This document shows positions 23,859 through 31,275 of a DNA stretch of 37,815 nt, piece after piece (the first letter of the stretch is position 1; every line of letters begins with the position of its first letter). Position numbers and translations under genes: made by a program. The notes under the pieces were generated by a model. It ran no database searches and was not told the origin of the DNA. It saw nothing but the letters and a program-made list of their open reading frames with translations. The DNA is from DAOVFN01 sp964484305. GTDB taxonomy: Archaea; Aenigmatarchaeota; Aenigmatarchaeia; QMZP01. The stretch is taken from positions 1 to 37,815 of the forward strand of contig CAZAEI010000010.1 of NCBI GenBank assembly GCA_964484305.1, read 5' to 3'.

Positions 23859-24983
23859 CTACTCATACCTCAGGGCCTCCACCGGGTCTATCATGGAGGC
23901 CTTCCTGGCCGGGTAGAGGCCCCCCGCAATCCCGAGTAAGAGGGCGAAGCCCAGGCCGGTCAGGGCCAGACTCGGAGTGACTGTGGCCGTTATCGCGCCG
24001 CCCCCAACAACATCGCTGATTATCAGGGCGCCCAGCATGCCCAGGCCTATGCCGCCCAGGCCCCCCAGGAAGCTTATAATGGCTGATTCGGTGAGAATCT
24101 GCTGGAGGACCCTCCTGTTGGTCGCGCCTATTGCCTTCATGACGCCTATTTCCCGGCGCCTCTCCATGACAGCCATTATCATGGTGTTCATGACACCCAG
24201 GCCCCCCACTAGGGCGGCGATTGCCCCGATGCCGAATGTGAAGAGCCTTATCTGGTCCACTATGTCAGAGGCCATCCTGGCCATCTCTGTTGTTGTGAGG
24301 GCATCGAACCTGTCGCTGGCATCCTCTATGTCCTCTGCCACCCTCTCGGTATCCTTTACATCATCCGGGATTACATAGATTGCCTGGAATGTCTCCTCGC
24401 CCGTGACTGTCTGTAGGTCCTCCAGAGGGACTGTCACCCCCATGTCAATATCCTGGATGTTGGTAAGCTCGGTGACGCCGACAATCTCGAAGTCGGTTTC
24501 CTTTATGGTGAAATAGTCGCCTGGCTCAAGGTTGAATGCATCGGCCACGCTCTTGCCAATCACCGCAACGAAGTTCTCGCCCTCCTCAAGGTTCCTCCCG
24601 TTCTCGAATTCGATGTTCTCGCCGATGAAGTAATCGACCTTGGAGGGTTCGATTCCCATAGCCTGCCATGAAAAGCTCATTGACATGTCAAAACCTTCAA
24701 TATAGGCCAGAATCGGGACAACCTCCTTGACCCCGCTGAGCCCCTCTATAATCTCCACGTCCTCATCATCGAGCTCGCCCATCATGCCAAAGAAACCCGC
24801 ATCCTTCTCCATGACTGTTATCTTTCCCGCGGCAAGCTCGAGCCCGCTCTGGACTGCAGAGTCAAGGCCCTCGGCTATGGAACCCAGGGCCACAATGGCT
24901 CCAATCCCTATGAGGATTCCGAGGGTTGTCAGAATTGTCCTGGTCCTCTGCCTCATGATGTTCTTGAAGGCTAGGTCGAACAT
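23859..24983 (-). CDS. MacB/FtsX-type ABC transporter permease, copy 3
   Basis: 374 aa from the ATG at 24983, which matches the start of the paralogues. An upstream TTG (24992) is less likely. Same layout: TM1, MacB_PCD-like domain, FtsX helices with VMERRREIGVMKAIGATNRR. The extracellular domain is nearly that of copy 1 (TNIQDIDMGVTVPLEDLQ) and unlike copy 2. No ATPase is adjacent. It diverges from the rhomboid gene and abuts the MscS remnant. Confidence 0.9.
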   Translation of the reverse strand: MFDLAFKNIMRQRTRTILTTLGILIGIGAIVALGSIAEGLDSAVQSGLELAAGKITVMEKDAGFFGMMGELDDEDVEIIEGLSGVKEVVPILAYIEGFDMSMSFSWQAMGIEPSKVDYFIGENIEFENGRNLEEGENFVAVIGKSVADAFNLEPGDYFTIKETDFEIVGVTELTNIQDIDMGVTVPLEDLQTVTGEETFQAIYVIPDDVKDTERVAEDIEDASDRFDALTTTEMARMASDIVDQIRLFTFGIGAIAALVGGLGVMNTMIMAVMERRREIGVMKAIGATNRRVLQQILTESAIISFLGGLGGIGLGMLGALIISDVVGGGAITATVTPSLALTGLGFALLLGIAGGLYPARKASMIDPVEALRYE

Positions 24984-25031
24984 AGAAACCAACGCATCTA
25001 TAAAATAATGGTATTCAGACTATTATATTAG

Positions 25032-25694
25032 ATGACTATGAATAAGGAAAAATCTAAGCCGGTGGGGGAATTCCAGTGGTGGGCCCTGAAGCTCACCCTG
25101 GTCTGCATAGCTGTGTTCGCCCTCTCCCAGGCGCTCCCTGACTTCTTCTACGGGAACCTCGCTTTGGTAAGCAGCCAGGTCCTCCAGAGGCCCTGGACCA
25201 TACTCACGCACATGTTCATGCACGCGGACTTCTCCCATCTTTATTTCAACATGTTCGCCCTAGCGGTGTTCGGCTCGATATTCGAGAAGAAGGCTGGCTC
25301 CAGGAACTTCCTTATAGTTTTCTTCCTGGGCGGCCTGGCCTCCAGTTTTGCTGATATAATATTCTATTCCTCAACCCTTGGGGCATCGGGAGCGATATTC
25401 GCGGTGCTGGGCTGCCTTGCAGTGTTCAGGCCCAGGACCGTAGTCTGGGCCATGGGGGTTCCCATGTACGTCATCATCGCCTTCCTCATATGGGTTGCCA
25501 TTGACCTGGCCGGGCTCTACAGCCCGGACAACATAGCGCACGCATCCCACCTCGCCGGCATGGCCTATGGAGGGGCCTATGGCCTCTGGCTGAGGAGGCT
25601 CCACCCGGAACCGAAAAGGGTTAAGGAGCCTGATGATGACCTGCCAACAGAGAAAGAGCTCGAGAGGTGGGAAGAAATGTACATGAAGCAATAG
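25032..25694 (+). CDS. Rhomboid-family intramembrane serine protease
   Basis: 220 aa, about six membrane helices. Catalytic serine S119 lies in LGASGAIFAVLG and catalytic histidine H173 in AHASHLAGM. The HMFMHADFSHLYFNMFAL segment is the conserved N-terminal H...HL..N region. Rhomboids cut substrates within the membrane. The C-terminus is a charged cytoplasmic tail (about 190-220). It converges on porA, with a hairpin in the spacer. Confidence 0.92.
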   Translation: MTMNKEKSKPVGEFQWWALKLTLVCIAVFALSQALPDFFYGNLALVSSQVLQRPWTILTHMFMHADFSHLYFNMFALAVFGSIFEKKAGSRNFLIVFFLGGLASSFADIIFYSSTLGASGAIFAVLGCLAVFRPRTVVWAMGVPMYVIIAFLIWVAIDLAGLYSPDNIAHASHLAGMAYGGAYGLWLRRLHPEPKRVKEPDDDLPTEKELERWEEMYMKQ

Positions 25695-25760
25695 TTTTTC
25701 TGGAAGTAGACCGGAGTTCTTGTGCCCCGTAGGGGTATCGGAAGACACCTCATTTTGGCT

Positions 25761-25785
25761 CCAGCCTTTTCTTGAAAAAGGCTGG
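25761..25785. terminator. Perfect 10-bp hairpin between convergent genes
   Basis: ccagcctttt-cttga-aaaaggctgg, directly next to the porA stop codon and 66 bp after the rhomboid stop. No long T tract follows on either strand, so a role as a bidirectional terminator is plausible but not certain. Confidence 0.45.
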
Positions 25786-26916
25786 CTACATGACCCATTC
25801 CCTGACTTCCCTGCCGGCCTTGATTTTCTTCATGACGCCGGAGAGGTCGTCCATGGTGATGTCGCGGCCGCCGATTCCGGCTATGAAATTTGAGACAGCC
25901 GGGCTGTCCCTTGTGCCGTAGAGTGCGGCCTTCACCTCGTCAAAGAGGCTTCCGTTCGCTCCCAGGGAGATGTCCTTCTCCAGAACCCCAACAGACTCGA
26001 GGCCCGAGCAGGCCCTCCTCAGGTCATCCTCGGGGAATGGCCTAAGGCCCCTTACCTTGATTATGCCGATGCCCTCTTTCTCGGCCACTGCCCTTGCCGT
26101 GCCGGTAACAGAGCCTATGGTTATCAGGGCATGCTTCCTGCCCTTCATGCCAATTTCCTCTATCAGGCCGTTCCCATAGGACCTGCCAAAGGCCCTGGCA
26201 AACTCGCTGTTGACTTTCTTGATGGTATTCCTGCTGGCCAGGACTGCATCCTGGAGTTGCTTCCTGAACTGTATGTAGTACTGGGGAGTCCCCAGGGTTC
26301 CCATGGTGACTGGCTTGTCGGGATTCAGGGCGTATTCAGGCTTGTATTTGGGAACGAAATCGCTGACCTGCTTCTTGGTCAGGTATTCCACTGGTTCATA
26401 CATATGGGAGAGCATGAATCCGTCCATGCACATCATTACAGGGAGGGTGGTCTCCTGGGCTATCCTGAAGGCCTGGACCTGGGTGTCATGGGCCTCCTGG
26501 CCGTCCTCCACATAGAGCTGAATCCAGCCCGTGTCCCTCTGGGAAAAGGAGTCCTGCTGGTCGTTCCATATACTCAGCGGAGCTGAAAGGGAGCGGTTGA
26601 CCACGGTCATGACTATGGGCAGCCTCATGGAGGATGCTACAAAGAGCATCTCGTGCATCAGGGCAAGCCCCTGGCTCGATGTAGCGGTATAGGCCCTGAG
26701 GCCCGTGGCCTGAGCGCCTATGCAGGCTGACATCGCGGACTGCTCTGACTCGACATTGATTTTCTCTGCACTGACCTCGCCGTCTGCTATCATCTGGGAT
26801 AGGCCCTCACTCACGTGGGTCTGCGGCGTGATTGGATAGATTGCCATGACATCCGGCTCGCAGAGCTTTACTGCTTCCGAAACTGCATGTGATACCTCGA
26901 CGACGTTTTTACCCAT
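25786..26916 (-). CDS. porA: 2-oxoacid (pyruvate):ferredoxin oxidoreductase alpha subunit
   Basis: 376 aa. IYPITPQTHVSEGLSQ, ESEQSAMSACIGAQATGLRA and TATSSQGLALMHEML are the conserved N-terminal signatures of PorA. The C-terminal third holds domain II (ALITIGSVTGTARAVAE, KVRGLRPFPEDDL). Together with PorB it binds TPP and converts pyruvate plus CoA to acetyl-CoA, reducing ferredoxin. It is last in a porG-porD-porA series, and no porB follows. The SD-like ggtgagg before the ATG is part of a repeated leader element with two hairpins upstream. Confidence 0.93.
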   Translation of the reverse strand: MGKNVVEVSHAVSEAVKLCEPDVMAIYPITPQTHVSEGLSQMIADGEVSAEKINVESEQSAMSACIGAQATGLRAYTATSSQGLALMHEMLFVASSMRLPIVMTVVNRSLSAPLSIWNDQQDSFSQRDTGWIQLYVEDGQEAHDTQVQAFRIAQETTLPVMMCMDGFMLSHMYEPVEYLTKKQVSDFVPKYKPEYALNPDKPVTMGTLGTPQYYIQFRKQLQDAVLASRNTIKKVNSEFARAFGRSYGNGLIEEIGMKGRKHALITIGSVTGTARAVAEKEGIGIIKVRGLRPFPEDDLRRACSGLESVGVLEKDISLGANGSLFDEVKAALYGTRDSPAVSNFIAGIGGRDITMDDLSGVMKKIKAGREVREWVM

Positions 26917-26944
26917 TTACCTCACCATCTGACTATGTTCATTC

Positions 26945-26986
26945 ATTGCAACCGTAGGTTGCAATTTTTGCAAACCCTGTTTGCAA
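26945..26986. repeat. Two adjacent short hairpins in porA leader
   Basis: attgcaacc-gta-ggttgcaat (26945-26965) and ttgcaaac-cct-gtttgcaa (26968-26986). Both have 3-nt loops and share a ttgcaa core. They are inserted inside the porA copy of the repeated leader element and absent from the porD copy. Confidence 0.7.
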
Positions 26987-27022
26987 TTCTGTGCAGTTCA
27001 GCATTTAATCATTAACCCTGTG

Positions 27023-27307
27023 TTATTTTCTCTCCCTCTCTGATTCTATGGCCTTTTGCGGGCACTCGCCCAGGCATATCAGACAGCCCTTGCAGAAGTC
27101 ATAGTTGATGACTGCCCTCTTTTTGCCCTTGACCGTCCTGACCTCTATGCAGGCCTCCGGGCAGTACTGGACGCATATCCCGCAGCCTATACACCTATCA
27201 GTGACAAGCGGTTTGAAGGTCCTCCAGGAGCCTGTCCTGTTCTGCTTTGAGGAGCCTGGCCTGTCAGCCACTGCTCCGGGATTGAGCTTATCTGTCATAT
27301 CCTTCAA
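27023..27307 (-). CDS. porD: 2-oxoacid:ferredoxin oxidoreductase delta subunit (ferredoxin)
   Basis: 94 aa. Two 4Fe-4S motifs: C39-x2-C42-x2-C45-x3-C49 (CIGCGICVQYCPEACIEV) and C72-x2-C75-x2-C78-x3-C82 (CKGCLICLGECPQKAIE). The first 30 residues are a low-complexity extension. PorD passes electrons from the catalytic alpha/beta subunits to external ferredoxin. It sits between porG and porA. Upstream lies a copy of the repeated leader element. Confidence 0.93.
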   Translation of the reverse strand: MKDMTDKLNPGAVADRPGSSKQNRTGSWRTFKPLVTDRCIGCGICVQYCPEACIEVRTVKGKKRAVINYDFCKGCLICLGECPQKAIESERERK

Positions 27308-27394
27308 CCTCCGTCCCTTCAGAACGGCACGTTCTCCTTCACCATCCGACTTTGTTCATCCATTGCAAGTCAGCATGTAATCATTAACCTTGCG

Positions 27395-27922
27395 TTACGC
27401 CTTGGTTTCCCTGTAGGCCTTATCTACCAGCTCCTTGTTCTTCACAGCCAGCTTGTCAGGGAAGTTCCTGTCTATTGCATCGAGTATACCCTTCAGGGAG
27501 ACCAGGCCGGTGGCCTTGGCGAACACACCGAGTATTGCGGTGTTCACGATGTCCCTTCCCAGGACCTCAAGGGCAAGGGTGGTCGCATCATAATGATAGG
27601 TCTTGTTCCTGAACTCACCCTGACCTGCCTTGCTGTTTATGACAATCACTGTCTCGGGCTTTATTCCCTCTGTTATCTCAGGGAGCTCGCAGAGCGTGGG
27701 GTCCATTATTATTACATAATCAGGGCTGTATATCTGGGAGCGTATGGTTATGGGCTTGTCTGAAATCCTGACAAAGGCCCTGACCGGGGCACCCCTCCTC
27801 TCCACCCCAAAGGCCGGGAAGCCCTGGGAGTATTTGTCATCATGGCCTGCGGCCATGGCAAGAAGAGATGCGGCTGTTACAGCACCCTGGCCGCCCCTTC
27901 CGTGTATGCGAATCTCTATCAT
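27395..27922 (-). CDS. porG: 2-oxoacid:ferredoxin oxidoreductase gamma subunit
   Basis: 175 aa from the ATG at 27922, giving the usual start MIEIRIHGRGGQGAVTAASL with an SD-like ggtga just upstream. Longer starts at 27934 or 28024 are possible, but the longest lies within the repeated leader. Conserved features include FPAFGVERRGAPVRAFVRIS and PDYVIIMDPTL. It is first in the porG-porD-porA operon, with a TATA box at 28065-28072. Confidence 0.92.
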   Translation of the reverse strand: MIEIRIHGRGGQGAVTAASLLAMAAGHDDKYSQGFPAFGVERRGAPVRAFVRISDKPITIRSQIYSPDYVIIMDPTLCELPEITEGIKPETVIVINSKAGQGEFRNKTYHYDATTLALEVLGRDIVNTAILGVFAKATGLVSLKGILDAIDRNFPDKLAVKNKELVDKAYRETKA

Positions 27923-28064
27923 AAACTTCACCATCAGGCACTTTGCGCCCGCATGTATCACTTCGCCTTGCGATTTGTTACAGAGCCGTCTTGTTTCAAA
28001 CTGTGAATGACGGCATGTAATCATTAACCTTGCATCAATTTACCTTATCTTTTGATGTCCAAAG

Positions 28065-28072
28065 TTATAAAT
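28065..28072 (-). promoter_or_regulatory. TATA box of por operon
   Basis: ATTTATAA on the minus strand, within GTCATTTATAACTTTGG. A start about 25 bp downstream would give a leader of roughly 110 nt that contains the repeated element. Confidence 0.6.
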
Positions 28073-28104
28073 GACTGTCCGGGATTATGGCGAAAGTCGA
28101 ACAT

Positions 28105-28905
28105 CTAGAATTTATAACCCAGCTTCTCGAATACCCCCTTCATCTTCAGGCTGTCGCGCCATGTTATGGGGGATTCAGATATTATTGTAGCATCAAGTCC
28201 TCTCTCCAGGATTCCCCTGGCCAGAGGCTCAAAGGGCGGCCTGCTGTCCAGGACCAAGTGGTTGAGCTCTCCCTTCAGGCCGTAGTTGATGTTGGAGAAG
28301 TGGCAATGGATATGCTTACATTCTGACTTCTGGATTTTATCCAGGACCTGGCCGTAGTCGATATTCCCGCGGTTTCGCGCGTAGATGTGCGCATAATCCA
28401 CACAGAATGAGCAGCCCGTCTCCCTGGCGAGCTTGAGGGTTTCGTCAAGGGTTCCCCACTGGGAGACCCTTCCCGTGGTCTCCGGGGCGAGCCTGACATT
28501 CCAGCCCTTCTTGTCAAGGACAGACTGCATGTCATTTACAGCATCCCGCACAATCTCATATGTCTTCTCAGGCGAGAGCTTGCCGTAGTATGCAGGATGG
28601 AAGACCACATGAGTGGCCCCCAGATGATGGCCCCTCTCACAGGAGTCGAGGATTCGCTTGACGCTGGCCCTTCTCTTCTCCATCTCTGCAGAGGAAAGGT
28701 TTATATAGTAGGGCGCGTGTAAACTGAGAGAGATGTTCAAATCCCTGGCCACCTTGCCGCACTGCTTTGCAAGTTCGTTCTTCATCTTTACCCCGCGCAC
28801 GAACTCTACCTCCATGCACTGTAAGCCCTGCTCCTTGACGAACTTTATGCCTTCAAGGGTTCCGTAACCAGATGAACCCGCAGGCCCGAGCATTATCCTC
28901 ACCAT
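28105..28905 (-). CDS. Endonuclease IV-like TIM-barrel protein (AP endonuclease family 2)
   Basis: 266 aa. Metal-site motifs in family order: SLHAPYYINLSS, VVFHPAYYG, RLAPETTGR, CVDYAHIYAR, HCHFSNI and IISESP. These follow the pattern of Nfo (H..Y..NL, HpG, ETt.G, C.D..H, H..ND, ETP), so a role at abasic sites in DNA is likely. A sugar-phosphate isomerase relative is possible. It overlaps the end of another TIM-barrel gene by 7 bp, so the two are co-transcribed. Confidence 0.8.
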   Translation of the reverse strand: MVRIMLGPAGSSGYGTLEGIKFVKEQGLQCMEVEFVRGVKMKNELAKQCGKVARDLNISLSLHAPYYINLSSAEMEKRRASVKRILDSCERGHHLGATHVVFHPAYYGKLSPEKTYEIVRDAVNDMQSVLDKKGWNVRLAPETTGRVSQWGTLDETLKLARETGCSFCVDYAHIYARNRGNIDYGQVLDKIQKSECKHIHCHFSNINYGLKGELNHLVLDSRPPFEPLARGILERGLDATIISESPITWRDSLKMKGVFEKLGYKF

Positions 28906-29699
28906 ACCTCCTCCTCTATGGCCTTGATTGTTTTAAGGGAGTTCTTGAGATCCTTCCTGCCTGAGAATATCTCCAGCGTTATGGTCTTGTCGTAGCGAAT
29001 CCTCCTGAGGAGCCTCATCACCCTGAAATAGTCTATCGCGCCCTGGCCTATCCCGATGTGGTCATCCTGTTCGCCCTGATTATCACTGAAATGGATGTGT
29101 TCGAGCCTGTCCCTGAAGGCCCTGATATACCTGGATACCGCAGCCATCCCTCCCTCGACAAAGGCGTGGCCGGTGTCGACATGCGCCCCAAGGCCGGGGA
29201 CCCTGCCCAGTATGCAGGAGAATTCTCTGAAACGCATGCAGTCCGGTTCAGGCATGTTTTCCATCATGATTTTTATTCCCCTGCCGCGGCCATAGCGGAC
29301 AAGCTCCCTGAGGCTTCTGACCATGTTCTTGATGGCCCTGCTCTTGTATGGCTCACCCCTGTACATTCCGTGCAGGATTGGGGCATGGATGTTGAGCTTG
29401 CTGCAGCCCAGGGGTGAGGCAGCATCAACAGATTTCTTTCCGACCTCAACCCAGGCCCGCCTGACCCCCTCGTAGTCAGACCACAGGTCGAACCAGTACG
29501 CGGTGTGCGCAATCGGCTGCCCAAGCGGCTTCAGGGCCTCCAGGATGGCCCGGCGCTCTCTTTTGATGATGTCCGGGTGACCCTCGGGAATCTCAATCCC
29601 GAGCTCGACGTAATCAAATCCCATCCGGTGGGCTGTTCTAATCTCAGAAAGTATGTCCCTGGCGGGGCTGGTAAGCATGCCGTATTTGGGCCTGTCCAT
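28899..29699 (-). CDS. Xylose isomerase-like TIM-barrel protein (sugar phosphate isomerase/epimerase family)
   Basis: 266 aa. Barrel motifs include YVELGIEIPEGHPD, LNIHAPI, IMMENMPEPD, GAHVDTGHAFVEGG and HIHFSDNQGEQDDHIGIGQG, then ITLEIFSG. The E...D..H...H.SDN...D.H...G order is typical of the isomerase/epimerase branch, where these residues bind a divalent metal. The exact substrate is unknown. It is the first gene of a two-gene unit with the endonuclease IV-like protein. Confidence 0.83.
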   Translation of the reverse strand: MDRPKYGMLTSPARDILSEIRTAHRMGFDYVELGIEIPEGHPDIIKRERRAILEALKPLGQPIAHTAYWFDLWSDYEGVRRAWVEVGKKSVDAASPLGCSKLNIHAPILHGMYRGEPYKSRAIKNMVRSLRELVRYGRGRGIKIMMENMPEPDCMRFREFSCILGRVPGLGAHVDTGHAFVEGGMAAVSRYIRAFRDRLEHIHFSDNQGEQDDHIGIGQGAIDYFRVMRLLRRIRYDKTITLEIFSGRKDLKNSLKTIKAIEEEVW

Positions 29700-29743
29700 A
29701 GAATAGAATTGTCAGGCTCTGTTAAATGCTTTGCTCTGAAGAA

Positions 29744-29908
29744 TCAAATCAGGAAGCCCATCTTCAGGAGAATCTCTATAACTATTATGGCCACGCAGGC
29801 CGCTACTATGTGCTCTGGCTTGAACTTTATCCTCTCCTTGGACTCGTCGAAGTATCTGACAAGCCCGGCCGTGCTCTGGGGCATCTGGATTTTGTTTTTC
29901 TTTCCCAT
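29744..29908 (-). CDS. secG: Sec61-beta / SecG translocon subunit
   Basis: 54 aa. MGKKNKIQMPQSTAGLVRYF gives the conserved cytoplasmic stretch (MPQS.AGLVRYFDE...I...PEHV), and residues about 34-53 form a single tail-anchored helix (IVAACVAIIVIEILLKMGFL). It is the small subunit of the archaeal SecYE-beta channel. A TATA-like tatttaaa at 29929-29936 is 21-28 bp before the ATG, so it is leaderless. Too short to be noticed among the overlapping longer frames here. Confidence 0.93.
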   Translation of the reverse strand: MGKKNKIQMPQSTAGLVRYFDESKERIKFKPEHIVAACVAIIVIEILLKMGFLI

Positions 29909-29940
29909 ACTATAAGATTTGTGAGGTGTATTTAAATCCG

Positions 29941-30369
29941 TTACATCACGAAAAGGAAGAGATAGAGGCCGAGTAATGCATGGCTTGTAACAGGCCCTGC
30001 CAGGTTTCTCTTTATGTGGAAGGAGTATCCCCACGCGAGGCCTGCGGAAAAGGTAAGGGCTGCCAGGAGGGCATCGGGCATGTGAATCAAGCCGAAGATA
30101 ATGGATGATATTAATATGGCAATCCAGGGCCTCATCATCCCCTCGAGCCTGGTCTGCAGGAATCCCCTGATTATTATCTCCTGAACAGGAACCGAAAGAA
30201 TGATGTAGTATAATACATAGGCAATGCTGAATTCCTGGAGGCCCCAGGATTTGGTCAGGATGCCCAGTGAGGTAATAACAAGGATTCCGGATGCCGTAAT
30301 AATCACGGAGTGCCTGAGTGATTCCCTTATGTATTCCCTGGTAATCCCGTAAGCAGATAGCCGGTTCAT
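29941..30369 (-). CDS. CPBP-family (CAAX-like) intramembrane protease
   Basis: 142 aa, about four membrane helices, short for the family. Motif 1 reads VQEIIIRGFLQTRLE: Q63-E64-x3-R68, where the first Glu of EExxxR is replaced by Gln. Motif 2 is FGLIHM with H96, and motif 3 is NLAGPVTSHALLG with His. The family cuts membrane proteins or prenylated peptides. The Q63 change leaves activity uncertain. It lies between secG and the RNase P RNA gene. Confidence 0.8.
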   Translation of the reverse strand: MNRLSAYGITREYIRESLRHSVIITASGILVITSLGILTKSWGLQEFSIAYVLYYIILSVPVQEIIIRGFLQTRLEGMMRPWIAILISSIIFGLIHMPDALLAALTFSAGLAWGYSFHIKRNLAGPVTSHALLGLYLFLFVM

Positions 30370-30416
30370 GAGACCCTATTGAATGCAAGCAATAAAAGCT
30401 GTGGAGAATTTTAGGT

Positions 30417-30862
30417 GTGTGTGCCGGGAGTAGCCCACTTTCTGTCGCCCCGCACTCCTCAAGGAGGTATAGGGACCATAGCATCTGTCTAATGCGCTTA
30501 AAGCTTGCACCCCTGCATTGCCAGGCCTTTTCACCTGGCCCCTGCTTCGGAACTCGGGCTCATACCAGCCGTCGCCAGCAGGTCCTTGCCTTCAGTGTTT
30601 CACAGGGGCAGTTTCTTTCTGCTCCTGACACGGGCTTCTCAGCCCCCGCCTCCCGGCGGTGCAGTGCCCTTCTCATCAATGCTCAAGTTTCCGGAAGTTG
30701 GTCGTAGCAAAGCGGAGACCAACTCCTTTTGGCTTAAGCCTTTTCTGAAAAAGGCTTAGGTGAGTGGAGCTTCCTCACGGCCCTTTTACGGGAGCTGACG
30801 CTTCCTCAAAAGCGCCGGCGGAAAACCCGAAAGGGCAGCGAAGCTATGTACCCGGCTCACAC
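30417..30862 (-). ncRNA. rnpB: RNase P RNA
   Basis: About 446 nt. The ends pair as helix P1 (GTGTGAGCCGGG with CCCGGCACACAC, one mismatch). The conserved P4 strands are present: GTGAGGAAGCTCCAC near the 5' end (30764-30778) and ACAGAAAGTGGGCTAC near the 3' end (30430-30445). CTGTGAAACA and AGACAGATGC match further conserved cores. A stable hairpin occurs at about 30733-30760 (AAGCCTTTTTCAGAAAAGGCTT). A TATA box TTTATAAA at 30885-30892 is about 25 bp upstream. With protein partners it trims tRNA 5' ends. Ends are estimated from the P1 helix. Confidence 0.93.
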
Positions 30863-30884
30863 AATTAGCAGTTGAAAAGGGGGG

Positions 30885-30892
30885 TTTATAAA
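30885..30892 (-). promoter_or_regulatory. TATA box of RNase P RNA gene
   Basis: tttataaa, 23-30 bp before the inferred RNA 5' end at 30862. Confidence 0.7.
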
Positions 30893-30910
30893 GCTTTACT
30901 CAGGCGTGAA

Positions 30911-31171
30911 TCAGGCCCTTGCCTTCCTCTTTTCCTTCTTTATCTCGTCCTTGAGCCTGGCAAGCCTGATGAGGAAACCGCATCCGGAGCACTTTAAAGA
31001 AAAGGGCCTCTTCCACTCCCTCTCACCCTGCTCGGTGTGGCCGCACTCAGGGCACTTGTACCTGACCTTGGCCATGTCAGAGCTGTTTGGGACCATCACG
31101 GCTATGCTGCCCTTCTCCTCACCCGCCTTATTCAGCAGGGTCCTGTTGGTTATGTACCGATAGTTTCCCAT
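30911..31171 (-). CDS. Zinc-ribbon protein of unknown function
   Basis: 86 aa. C40-x2-C43 (YKCPECGHTEQGE) and C61-x2-C64 (LKCSGCGFLIRLA) form a zinc ribbon, followed by a basic tail (DEIKKEKRKARA). This suits a nucleic-acid- or ribosome-associated role, by inference. A TATA-like ctatataag at 31194-31202 is 23-31 bp before the ATG. Confidence 0.78.
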   Translation of the reverse strand: MGNYRYITNRTLLNKAGEEKGSIAVMVPNSSDMAKVRYKCPECGHTEQGEREWKRPFSLKCSGCGFLIRLARLKDEIKKEKRKARA

Positions 31172-31275
31172 GGTATCACATTATCCGGCTGGTCTATATA
31201 AGTTTTATGAGATATTAATTTGTCACTTAAGAATAGCTACATTAACTGGTATATAAAGTTTTCGCTGGCAGGAAT

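Noticed and set aside
29744..30484. 246-aa minus-strand ORF
   Set aside because: It runs across the CPBP gene in another frame, into RNase P RNA, and ends as Sec61-beta. Only the last 54 codons (from 29908) are a real gene.
30417..30759. Plus-strand ORFs of 84-96 aa
   Set aside because: They lie antisense within the RNase P RNA gene and have no domain.
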